A stretch of DNA of 41,452 bases, from NCBI GenBank assembly GCA_023484045.1, contig JAMDAA010000036.1, positions 1 to 41,452 on the forward strand. Reading direction: 5' to 3'. Shown in pieces: positions 26,762-35,451 of the stretch. The position numbers were made by a program, and so were the translations under genes. Origin of the DNA: Patescibacteria group bacterium (GTDB lineage: Bacteria > Patescibacteriota > Microgenomatia > Levybacterales > UBA12049). The notes beneath the pieces are model-generated. The model made no database searches and had not been told where the DNA came from. It saw only the letters and a program-made list of their open reading frames with translations. Numbering within the stretch: the stretch's first letter is position 1; each line of letters starts with the position of its first letter.

Positions 26762-28231
26762 ATGGATAAAAAGATAAAAGTTTTAATGGTGGGTTACGAA
26801 GCAGACCCTTTTTACAAACACGGAGGATTGGGTGACGTAATCGGTTCTTTGCCAAAAGCGCTTTCCGGTCTTAATGTTGATTGCCGGGTTGTTATTCCTT
26901 ATTACCAGGCGATTAAAGAAAAATTCATTTCTAATGTATTTAATCTTAAAGAAGAAAGAATCGGCGAGTTTTTAATTCATTTTGGAGAAAAAGACGAGCA
27001 AATAGGAATATATAAAAGCGTTCTACCCGGGAGTAATGTAATTATTTATTTTTTAAGCAACAGGAAAAATCTTTCTTACATTAATACGCGCGGTCGTAAC
27101 AAAAAAATTGATCAATTCGCATTTTTTGATCTGGCAGTCAGCCATTTTATTCTATGGCTTCGTAGTAAATCAAAATGGACACCCGCGATAGTCCATTGTA
27201 ACGACTGGCATACGTCTCTTATCCCTTTTATTCTGCAAAAACAAATTAATACTCCGATTCCAACGCTTCTTACGATTCACAATTTTGAATATCAGGGCCG
27301 CGGGTCGATTAAGGTTTTAGACCTATTACATATTAAAGATAAAGATGTGGTTGAGTTTAAAAAAGGAACCCCGGTTACGGAAATAAACATATTAGGAGAA
27401 GGGATTATGGACGCAACGCGAGTTTCGACTGTCTCTCCAAATTACGCAAAAGAAATCATTAACAATAGTAATTGTCATGGGCAAATTTACAGTTATATGC
27501 GAAGAAGGGAAAGAGAAAAGGGTAAAAGCAATTTTCTATCGGGAATTCTTAACGGAATTGATTATAATATTTGGGATTCTAAAAATGACGGATTGATTTA
27601 TCATAGATATGATATATCTGATTGGCAGCTCGGTAAGAAAATCAATAAAGAGGATCTTCTAAAAAGCCTCAATCTTAAAGACAGGCCGACTTTTTGTTTT
27701 ATCGGCCGGATGGCAAAACAAAAAGGAATAGATCTATTAGTAAGAGCGATAAACAGGATTGTAAATCTTGATGTTAATCTTATTTTTCTCGGCGACGGCG
27801 ATTCAAATATTAAAAAAAGTCTGTTTAAAGCGCAGGAAAAATACAAAGATAATATTAGGACAGAATTTTTTTACAGCGAGGAACTTGCCCATAAACTTTA
27901 TGCGAGTTCCGATTTTATTTTGATTCCTTCTCATTTTGAACCTTGCGGTCTTATCCAAATGATCGCGATGCGCTACGGCACTTTGCCGGTCGCGTCCAAA
28001 ACCGGAGGACTTAAAGATTCGATTAAAAATAACAGCACTGGTTTTCTTTTTGAAAAAAATTCAACCCGATCATTAGTTAAAACGATTAGGAAAGCATTAA
28101 GAGTCTATAAATGGAACGAAAAATATCAAAAAATGACTGAAAGAGCGATGAAAACTGATTTTTCCTGGAGGAAAAGTGCCAAAAAATATAAAAAATTGTA
28201 TTTTGAGATCCTTAAGGAAGAATCGATTTGA
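26762..28231 (+). CDS. glgA: Glycogen/starch synthase (GT5)
   Basis: MVGYEADPFYKHGGLGDVIGSLPKAL, HCNDWHTSLIPF, FEPCGLIQMIAMRYGTLPVASKTGGLKDSI. Confidence 0.93.
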   Translation: MDKKIKVLMVGYEADPFYKHGGLGDVIGSLPKALSGLNVDCRVVIPYYQAIKEKFISNVFNLKEERIGEFLIHFGEKDEQIGIYKSVLPGSNVIIYFLSNRKNLSYINTRGRNKKIDQFAFFDLAVSHFILWLRSKSKWTPAIVHCNDWHTSLIPFILQKQINTPIPTLLTIHNFEYQGRGSIKVLDLLHIKDKDVVEFKKGTPVTEINILGEGIMDATRVSTVSPNYAKEIINNSNCHGQIYSYMRRREREKGKSNFLSGILNGIDYNIWDSKNDGLIYHRYDISDWQLGKKINKEDLLKSLNLKDRPTFCFIGRMAKQKGIDLLVRAINRIVNLDVNLIFLGDGDSNIKKSLFKAQEKYKDNIRTEFFYSEELAHKLYASSDFILIPSHFEPCGLIQMIAMRYGTLPVASKTGGLKDSIKNNSTGFLFEKNSTRSLVKTIRKALRVYKWNEKYQKMTERAMKTDFSWRKSAKKYKKLYFEILKEESI

Positions 28232-28281
28232 TTGAATTCTCTTATTGCATTTATTGGGTTTCTATCGTTTAATAGGATTAG

Positions 28282-28686
28282 ATGTCAAATCAAAATTCAA
28301 ATTTCAAAAATCAAAGTCTAGATAAAAAATCAAAGCCAGAAGTTCGGTATCGAGCATTTTATTTGTCGATTGATATCATTAAGTTTCTTGATAAATTAGA
28401 ATATAAACAATCAGTCAAAATAATATCCGATCAGTTGATTCGATGTGTTACCTCAATCGGGGCAAATATTGTAGAAGCAAAATCATCTTCTTCTAAAAGA
28501 GAATTTCTAAATTACTTTCAAATAGCTCTAAAATCCGCAAATGAAGCAAAATATTGGCTTTTTATGTTAAAAGAATTATTCCCCAAGGAAAAAGAAGAAA
28601 TAGATATTTTTCTAAAAGAAGTGGATGAGATTTCAAGAATTATAGGAACAAGTATATTAACGATGAAAGGTAAAAGAAATCTTTAA
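28282..28686 (+). CDS. Four-helix-bundle protein (23S rRNA intervening-sequence protein-like)
   Basis: IISDQLIRCVTSIGANIVEAKSSSSKREFLNYFQIALKSANEAKYWLFMLKEL. Confidence 0.85.
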   Translation: MSNQNSNFKNQSLDKKSKPEVRYRAFYLSIDIIKFLDKLEYKQSVKIISDQLIRCVTSIGANIVEAKSSSSKREFLNYFQIALKSANEAKYWLFMLKELFPKEKEEIDIFLKEVDEISRIIGTSILTMKGKRNL

Positions 28687-28734
28687 GCTTTAAACTAGGA
28701 TTTGATTTTTGCTTTTTGATTTTTAATTTATTTT

Positions 28735-29709
28735 ATGGCAGAATTTGAATTTCTTCAGAATCCGATTACAAAAAAATGGGTTATATCTGCACCCCGAAGG
28801 GCCAAAAGACCGGATATCGCTAAAGGTTCTGAGCCGCCGTGTCCTTTCTGTGTCGGACGGGAAAAAGACGAAAAAGAAGTTTACAGAATCCCTGCCCGCA
28901 ATGCTAGCGCAAGCGTTGCAGGCGGGGGAGGCAAAGAGGGTGATGCTAATTGGTTGGTTCGAGTAATTCCGAATAAATTCCCTTTTGCGCCGATACACGA
29001 AGTTATAGTCCATTCTCCCGATCATCGCAAAAATTTTGACGAGCTTCCGCTTCCTCATATAGAACTTATTATTAAAACGTATAGACAACGTTTTAACGAG
29101 CATCAAAAAAAAGGACAGGTTTGCATTTTCCATAATCGGGGAGAACGGGGTGGGGAAAGCTTGCCGCATCCTCATACGCAGCTTGCAGTTGTTCCTTTTG
29201 AGGTTAAAATGGAGCTTTCTAGGCTTGATCCGCAAGCTTCTGTAGGCCAAGCCCCGAAAGCTTTGGGAATTTATTCAAATACCTCAGAGAACCAGATAGT
29301 CGAAAGTGAGATGCTGGAAACTCCATGTTTTTACCTTTTTTGTCCTAAAACGAGTCAATGGCCGGATGAAGTCTGGATCGCACCGAAAAGTCGCGGTAGA
29401 TTGTTTGGAGAAATAACAGACGAAGAGATTACAGATTTTGCCTATACCCTTCAAAGGCTTATTCAAATTTTTGATCATCGGCACGGTAACGAATTTCCCT
29501 TTAATTTTTATATTTATCCGGGCGGGGATTGGTATTTAAGGCTTATTCCGCGACAAAAAACAATCGGAGGATTTGAGTTGGTAACCGGAATTTTTGTCAA
29601 CACGCAAAATCCCAAAGAAACTTTAAGCTTTATAAAAGAGCATTTCGAAAAACCCGATATCGAGAAAATAAAACTGCAGCATCAAGCAGAATATTTCAGA
29701 CACGTCTAA
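28735..29709 (+). CDS. galT: Galactose-1-phosphate uridylyltransferase
   Basis: KKWVISAPRRAKRP, CPFCVGRE, WLVRVIPNKFPF, ESLPHPHTQLAVVP (HPHxQ). Confidence 0.93.
   Translation: MAEFEFLQNPITKKWVISAPRRAKRPDIAKGSEPPCPFCVGREKDEKEVYRIPARNASASVAGGGGKEGDANWLVRVIPNKFPFAPIHEVIVHSPDHRKNFDELPLPHIELIIKTYRQRFNEHQKKGQVCIFHNRGERGGESLPHPHTQLAVVPFEVKMELSRLDPQASVGQAPKALGIYSNTSENQIVESEMLETPCFYLFCPKTSQWPDEVWIAPKSRGRLFGEITDEEITDFAYTLQRLIQIFDHRHGNEFPFNFYIYPGGDWYLRLIPRQKTIGGFELVTGIFVNTQNPKETLSFIKEHFEKPDIEKIKLQHQAEYFRHV
28889..28926. repeat. In-frame palindromic insertion in galT
   Basis: cctgcccgcaatgctagcgcaagcgttgcaggcggggg, encoding PARNASASVAGGG. Confidence 0.65.
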
Positions 29710-29728
29710 AATTAGCTAACTGTTTAGA

Positions 29729-31510
29729 CTAATTTACTTTTACTCCATTCATCTTTACTCCGTTAAATTTTATAGCAGGAACAAGAGTGGGTGTTGGTGT
29801 TGGAGTAGGCGTTGAGTAATTGACTGTTAAATACGTTCTTCGCGTGGGAAAATCAACATTTGTGCCGGGCTGTATCCAAATCCACTCGTTGGCGGTGTTT
29901 GCGACTCCATTATCCCGGGAACTTTTAAAACAATAAAAAGTAGAGCCGGTTTTATTAATCCAGGCTGTGTCCAAATTCGGGCTAGTTGGACTGCCGGTTG
30001 CTCCAGTAGTAAACCAGATAACAGGGTTTGAATTATTATTACTGTCGCTATAACTGTTATAACAGCCGGTATAATTACCCTGCATATTTCCAGAGTTAAG
30101 CGGCGACGTCCAATTGTATTTTAGTATCTGCACATTAAAACTAATAGCAGACGAGCATTCACCAGTACCAGTGCAGTCAGTTGTTAAAGTAGCGTTATTA
30201 ACAATGCCGGAACTGCCGATAGAACTGGTATCAAAAGAATAAAAGTTTCTATATATGGTATATTGTGGGCCACCTTTTGCATCAAGATAAGCGCGTCCTA
30301 ACCACATGTGGTGACCATTTGCATTAGCAAAATTATACGCAGTAGTATGTGCTGTATTATAGTTAGTTGATTGGCCCTCAATGTATCCTTGAGTGGATTC
30401 AGCATAGCTAGTTATGTCTGGGTCGATGGTAATAGGGTAAATTAGTTTATTAAGCATGCCGGCAGCAATACCAGTGTAGAGGTATTGAGTATTGTTGACT
30501 TTTTGCGCAAACCATTTAGTAAAGACATTTTGTCCTGTTGCTTGTTTTGTTTGCGGCAGGGGAAATGTTTGGCTGCCAAGAGTAATAGGTTCTGTTACCC
30601 AGCCATCAGGTAAATCAAGCCCTTTGACTTCTGTTTCCATGACCAGCCAATCATCAGAGTCCTTTCCAATAATTTGTCCTAAGTCGGGTTTTTGATAAAA
30701 GGTTAGCTCTTCAACTAATCCATCTGGATTGCCTAAGGTATAAACGTGGGAAAAATCAGAAGTTTTCATAATGTACTGGTTACCCTTAATTTGGCCTTGA
30801 GGAAGATCGGCTATTTTTTTATATATTTTAGTATTAGGGTTATACAAGCCAAAAGAGATAGTTTCTTCCTCAAAAGGTGTGTTTTTGAAAATAACGACAC
30901 CGTCTTTATTAATAACAATGGGGATGCCGGAAGCTGTTATTTCGTCTTCCCCATCTTTTAATGTGTTATCAATTGGTTCCCATTCGTCACCTTCCTTATA
31001 AAAAATTGGGTTTGGAGTAAAAACACCTCGGATAGTGCCATCAGCCTCTCTAAAATGGACAGATGTGGTATTAGTTTTGATAATTTGTTTACCCTTTTGA
31101 TCTGGTTGCTCTTTGAAGTATAAGGCTAGAAAAGAACCCGCAGAGGGTTTAGGAAAGGTTGATCCCGGCAGACCATTGCCCCAGTTAAATTCGAAAGAAG
31201 AATCGGCATCACTCGCATAAACGTCGGGATTTAACAGTTCCAACCTGTATTTACCCGTTACGACTGTTTTGTCTTTTAAACTAATCCGAAAAACCTCGGA
31301 GCCGGTCTTGTAAATTTCTGACTCTACTTCTTCGTTATTTTTCTCCCTGATGATTTTAACTCGAGGTGGTTTACCATTCGGGGAGAAGAAAGTAAAGATT
31401 GGCACTTCAGAAATAGAGAAATCATTTTTAGGATACTCTAAGGCTTGAGCAGGAATGGCTAATATTAAAAATAGTACAAGAGGGAGAAATAGAGACAGTA
31501 TTTTTTTCAT
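29729..31510 (-). CDS. Large secreted/surface protein, possible DNRLRE-like module
   Basis: Signal peptide MKKILSLFLPLVLFLILAIPAQA; Pro-Thr linker PTPTPTPTLVP; C-terminal KFNGVKMNGVKVN. Confidence 0.7.
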   Translation of the reverse strand: MKKILSLFLPLVLFLILAIPAQALEYPKNDFSISEVPIFTFFSPNGKPPRVKIIREKNNEEVESEIYKTGSEVFRISLKDKTVVTGKYRLELLNPDVYASDADSSFEFNWGNGLPGSTFPKPSAGSFLALYFKEQPDQKGKQIIKTNTTSVHFREADGTIRGVFTPNPIFYKEGDEWEPIDNTLKDGEDEITASGIPIVINKDGVVIFKNTPFEEETISFGLYNPNTKIYKKIADLPQGQIKGNQYIMKTSDFSHVYTLGNPDGLVEELTFYQKPDLGQIIGKDSDDWLVMETEVKGLDLPDGWVTEPITLGSQTFPLPQTKQATGQNVFTKWFAQKVNNTQYLYTGIAAGMLNKLIYPITIDPDITSYAESTQGYIEGQSTNYNTAHTTAYNFANANGHHMWLGRAYLDAKGGPQYTIYRNFYSFDTSSIGSSGIVNNATLTTDCTGTGECSSAISFNVQILKYNWTSPLNSGNMQGNYTGCYNSYSDSNNNSNPVIWFTTGATGSPTSPNLDTAWINKTGSTFYCFKSSRDNGVANTANEWIWIQPGTNVDFPTRRTYLTVNYSTPTPTPTPTLVPAIKFNGVKMNGVKVN

Positions 31511-31537
31511 GAATATTTTTAATATATCATATAATAA

Positions 31538-32311
31538 TTAATTTTTTTCCGGCTTCCAGGCTTGAAGCCTTTTTTCTAAAAAATTAACCAATAGTGTTAA
31601 AGCTAGTCCCAAAAAGATAATAATAATTACCATTGCAAAAAGTTTATCCGTTTGAAAGGTGTTGCCAAAATAAGTGATTAGATAGCCTATGCCTTTATTG
31701 GAGACATAAAATTCCGCTACCAGCATCCCGGATAGCCCTCTAATAACTGCCATTCGTAGCCCGCTGGCAATAAAAGGCAATGTCGCGGGGAAAATAATAT
31801 TAGTAATAATCTTTAAGTCGCTACCCCCAAAAGACTTGCCAAGCCGGATAAAATCATGGTCAATATTTCTGACTCCGGCGATCGTGTTGATTAGAATCGG
31901 GAAAAAAGCAGCCAGAAATACTATAGTTACCTTTGGCCAGAAACCCAAACCGATCCAAATCAGAATTAGCGGGAAGATGGCAATAGTGGGCATGGCATAA
32001 AAGGAAGTTAGGAGGGGACTAAAAAACCAATGAATCTTTTTGTACCAGCCGAAGAAAATGCCAAGGATTACCCCAAAGATAACTGCCAAGCCTATTCCCA
32101 GGAAAAATTCTTCTAGGCTTGCCAGTAAATGCTCGTAGATTAATCCTTGGGCAAATAATTGGTGTAATGAGATAACAACTTGATGAGGAGGAGTTAGAAA
32201 TAAGGGATTATTTACTACGAATAAGGCTATAACTTCCCAGAGGATAATAAAAGCAATTAAGCCCAGGATGCCAAGCTTGATGTTTAATCCGAATAATTCT
32301 TTTTTTCTCAT
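31538..32311 (-). CDS. ABC transporter permease (SsuC/TauC/ThiX-like)
   Basis: Multi-TM protein with AAFFPILINTIAGVRNIDHDFIRLGKSFGGSDLKIITNIIFPATLPFIASGLRMAVIRGLSGMLVAEF. Confidence 0.92.
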   Translation of the reverse strand: MRKKELFGLNIKLGILGLIAFIILWEVIALFVVNNPLFLTPPHQVVISLHQLFAQGLIYEHLLASLEEFFLGIGLAVIFGVILGIFFGWYKKIHWFFSPLLTSFYAMPTIAIFPLILIWIGLGFWPKVTIVFLAAFFPILINTIAGVRNIDHDFIRLGKSFGGSDLKIITNIIFPATLPFIASGLRMAVIRGLSGMLVAEFYVSNKGIGYLITYFGNTFQTDKLFAMVIIIIFLGLALTLLVNFLEKRLQAWKPEKN

Positions 32312-33100
32312 CTATTTGGTCCCTTCTTGAGCAAGCAGAAGTCTTACTCTGTTTTTAACCGACAAAAACGACCGGTTTTTTTTAAAACTTACCTTACGGT
32401 CTTTTCCTAAATTGGTATTAACAATTGTCTTTATTTCTCCAGGCCCGGGGCTCAATAACAGAATCCGGTCGGCTAAAAATACAGCCTCGTCAATATCATG
32501 CGTCACAAAAATAAAAGTTTTTTTACTAATGAGAAAAATCCGCCGTAATTCTAGCTGTAGTTTCTCTTTGGTAATTAAATCAAGATGGGAAAAAGGTTCA
32601 TCCAAAAGTAGCACCTCTGGGTTACAAACATAGGCCCTTGCCAAATTAACCCGTTGTTTTAATCCGCCTGAAAGCTCGTGAGGATAAAAATTCTTAAAAT
32701 TACCAAGGCCAAAAAGGTTTAGAGTTTTGTCGATATCATTTTGTTTATTTTTCGGGCTGATGCCGGATATCTCAAGCCCAAGGGTGATATTACTATGAAC
32801 TGTTCTCCATGGCAGCAAAAGTGCATCCTGAAAAACCATAGTTATTTGTTTTTTTAAAGTATTATGGCTGTTTTTTATAAAGATTGTTCCACTTGTTGGC
32901 CTAATTAAACCAGCCAAGCAATTTAATATTGTTGTTTTGCCACAACCAGAAGGACCAATGATCGCAAGAAATTCGCCTTTTAGAACGTCAAAGCTAATGT
33001 CGTTAATTGCTAGAAGATTTTTTTTATCGTTTGAATAACTAACACTTAAATCGCTAACTTTAATTTTAATTGACTTTTTACTTTTATTTTTACTTGACAT
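32312..33100 (-). CDS. ABC transporter ATP-binding protein (SsuB/TauB-like)
   Basis: Walker A GPSGCGKTT, LSGGLKQRVNLARA, Walker B VLLLDEPFSHLD. Confidence 0.95.
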   Translation of the reverse strand: MSSKNKSKKSIKIKVSDLSVSYSNDKKNLLAINDISFDVLKGEFLAIIGPSGCGKTTILNCLAGLIRPTSGTIFIKNSHNTLKKQITMVFQDALLLPWRTVHSNITLGLEISGISPKNKQNDIDKTLNLFGLGNFKNFYPHELSGGLKQRVNLARAYVCNPEVLLLDEPFSHLDLITKEKLQLELRRIFLISKKTFIFVTHDIDEAVFLADRILLLSPGPGEIKTIVNTNLGKDRKVSFKKNRSFLSVKNRVRLLLAQEGTK

Positions 33101-33121
33101 ATTATGCTACAACTATATAAT
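33094..33121 (+). promoter_or_regulatory. Consensus sigma70 promoter for the substrate-binding protein
   Basis: TTGACA-16 bp-TATAAT, 10 bp before ATG 33132. Confidence 0.75.
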
Positions 33122-33131
33122 GTAAACTATT

Positions 33132-34163
33132 ATGAAAAACAGAAATATTAGTCTACTTTTAATTTTTGTTGTTATCGGTGCTCTTATTTATTGGTTATTA
33201 TTAAATAATAAACCTGCTAGTAAATCAACTATTACCAAAACTCCTTTGACAAAAGTCAGGCTGGCCTATATTAGCAGTAATTTATTCCAACTTCCACTAA
33301 TAGTAGCTGAGGAAAAAGGTTACTTTAACGAGAATGGAATAGAAGTAAAACTTGATCCATTAAGCGAAAGGGTCCCCGTGCAGCTTAATAGTAATCTTGA
33401 TGATATTGGTATTACCCAAAATTACGGTTTATTAATATCAGCCGTTCAGGGAGGGAATTTAGTTTGGATAGGGTCGATATTAAACAACAGAAATGTCGTG
33501 GTTGTTTCCGATAAGCCTATTAATCGGATTAAAACTCTCGCTACTACTCAAAATTCTTATTATGATCATCTTAATAAAGAAGTAATGAAAATAAATAAAA
33601 ACCTCGAGAATGTGGAAATATTAAATATTAAATCACAACCCACGAGACTAGAGTCTTTAGCGGCAGGAAAAGTCGACGCTGCTTTAGTTGAAGAAACGCT
33701 TTGGGTGGCTTTTCAAAAAAAGAATAATCTCACCGGTTCTTATAAAGTAATATTCAACACTTCGGATTATTCTGATCTTTTTGATCCGGTAGTTATAGGT
33801 GTTAGGGTTGATTATCTTAAAACTAACCAGCCGGCTGTTGAAAGCTTTTATAAGAGCATGATTGAATCAATCAGCTGGATAAGGGAACACAGAAAGGAAG
33901 CTGTTGGTCTTTTTAAAAAGAGCTCAATGGGAATGTCTGACGAGGAAGCGCAAATTTATGTAAATAGTTATATTGAATCAAGCAACAATTTACAACTTGT
34001 GCCCAATACAACCACTGCCGGCAAAAGTCTTAAATTTATAGAATCTGATGTCGCTAATTATAAAAAGTATGATTTAGACCATTATATTAATTTATCTGTT
34101 ATTAAGTCTTTAGAAAAGAGCGGGTTTTTATCTAAATTTTCGTTTACTTCAAGTGGGAAATAA
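33132..34163 (+). CDS. ABC substrate-binding protein (NMT1/SsuA/THI5-like)
   Basis: N-terminal TM/signal; VRLAYISSNLFQLPLIVAEEKGYFNENGIEVKL; LESLAAGKVDAALVEE. Confidence 0.88.
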   Translation: MKNRNISLLLIFVVIGALIYWLLLNNKPASKSTITKTPLTKVRLAYISSNLFQLPLIVAEEKGYFNENGIEVKLDPLSERVPVQLNSNLDDIGITQNYGLLISAVQGGNLVWIGSILNNRNVVVVSDKPINRIKTLATTQNSYYDHLNKEVMKINKNLENVEILNIKSQPTRLESLAAGKVDAALVEETLWVAFQKKNNLTGSYKVIFNTSDYSDLFDPVVIGVRVDYLKTNQPAVESFYKSMIESISWIREHRKEAVGLFKKSSMGMSDEEAQIYVNSYIESSNNLQLVPNTTTAGKSLKFIESDVANYKKYDLDHYINLSVIKSLEKSGFLSKFSFTSSGK

Positions 34164-35412
34164 TACGCTTTCTTTTTACCTCGGGGAGGAAAGCATTTAC
34201 GAATTCAATCTCAAGCGGCAAAAAAGCTCCTTTTTGAACTAAGTCTATCAACCTAGACCTGCTTGAAATATATAAATTATTGCTGACATATTCAGTTATT
34301 CTAACTTGTAGCTGTTGATTATTCTTGCGGTCGTTTTTTGCTATTAATTGCAATTTCAGCCGGGTAATAAATTTGCCTTCGTGAATTTCTTCAAAAACAT
34401 GCAGTTTCCAATCATCTGCTAAATAGTCAGTAAAGGGTAGTAGGACTTGCTCGATTAATCCAGTGTAAATAAAAGCTCCGGCAATTTTGATCATATCGAG
34501 TCCTAGTTTGCCCTTGACTTCCATAATAATTTTTTCCCCACAGAGACATATTTTTTGTTGAAAAGATACGCTATCACCTGTTTTATATCTAATCAGGGGA
34601 AAATTTGCTTTTGTAGACATCCGGGTGATCGCGAGTTCACTTTCTGCCTCCGGATTTAATAGTTCATAAAAAGTATCTGAAAGCGGATGAAAAAAGCGCG
34701 GCATCTCTTTTGCTAAAAAGCCGCAACGGTCCCCGAGTTTGGAAGCTTCGGAGCTTGCATAAGTGAAATCAAAATAAGCATTAGGAAATTCTCGCTTAAG
34801 AAATGCGAATTTTTGTTCGGAACAATATTCACCCCTTAAGGATATATGATTTATGCGGCTTAAAGAATATTCTTTTTTTAGAAAAGGGGCAAAATAATAT
34901 AACGTTGTGGCTGATGTGAAAACAGAGTCAATCTTGACATTTTTAGCAATTTTGGCAGTCAGAGGTAAATTGTTGATATCGCCGGGAATAACCATAACTC
35001 CTTTTGTATTTGCTAAAAGCCACATCATCCTAAAATTTGCTTGTAGAATCGGAAATAACAATAAGCATCTCTTAACTCTTAACCCGTCAAAAAATTTTAA
35101 AGTTGACTTAGGAATTGTATAATTTTTCGAGAATAAGATAAGAGGCGTTTTAGAATCTGTTGTCCCGCTTGAGACAGCGATGTTTTTAATATTTTTGACA
35201 GGAAAATAAATCCTTTTTTCGGGATCAGTATTAAGTAACTCTTTTCTTGTTAAAAAGGGCAGTTTTTTAAAATCAGCTAAAGTTTTTATTTCTTGCCAGC
35301 TTTTTACTCCGTGTTTTTGGTATTTCAAACGATAAAACGAAGAATAAGGACTATCCCAAACGAATTGAAGGACTTTTTTAATTTTTCTGAAGGGAGCTTG
35401 AGGGTACTCCAT
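34144..35412 (-). CDS. Adenylate-forming enzyme, phenylacetate-CoA ligase/CapK-like
   Basis: IAVSSGTTDSKTPLILF (SSGTT P-loop), YASSEASKLGDRCG, RYKTGDSV. Confidence 0.8.
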   Translation of the reverse strand: MEYPQAPFRKIKKVLQFVWDSPYSSFYRLKYQKHGVKSWQEIKTLADFKKLPFLTRKELLNTDPEKRIYFPVKNIKNIAVSSGTTDSKTPLILFSKNYTIPKSTLKFFDGLRVKRCLLLFPILQANFRMMWLLANTKGVMVIPGDINNLPLTAKIAKNVKIDSVFTSATTLYYFAPFLKKEYSLSRINHISLRGEYCSEQKFAFLKREFPNAYFDFTYASSEASKLGDRCGFLAKEMPRFFHPLSDTFYELLNPEAESELAITRMSTKANFPLIRYKTGDSVSFQQKICLCGEKIIMEVKGKLGLDMIKIAGAFIYTGLIEQVLLPFTDYLADDWKLHVFEEIHEGKFITRLKLQLIAKNDRKNNQQLQVRITEYVSNNLYISSRSRLIDLVQKGAFLPLEIEFVNAFLPEVKRKRIISHLK

Positions 35413-35451
35413 GCGGGTATTGTAACAAAAAAAATATTAATTAACTACAAA

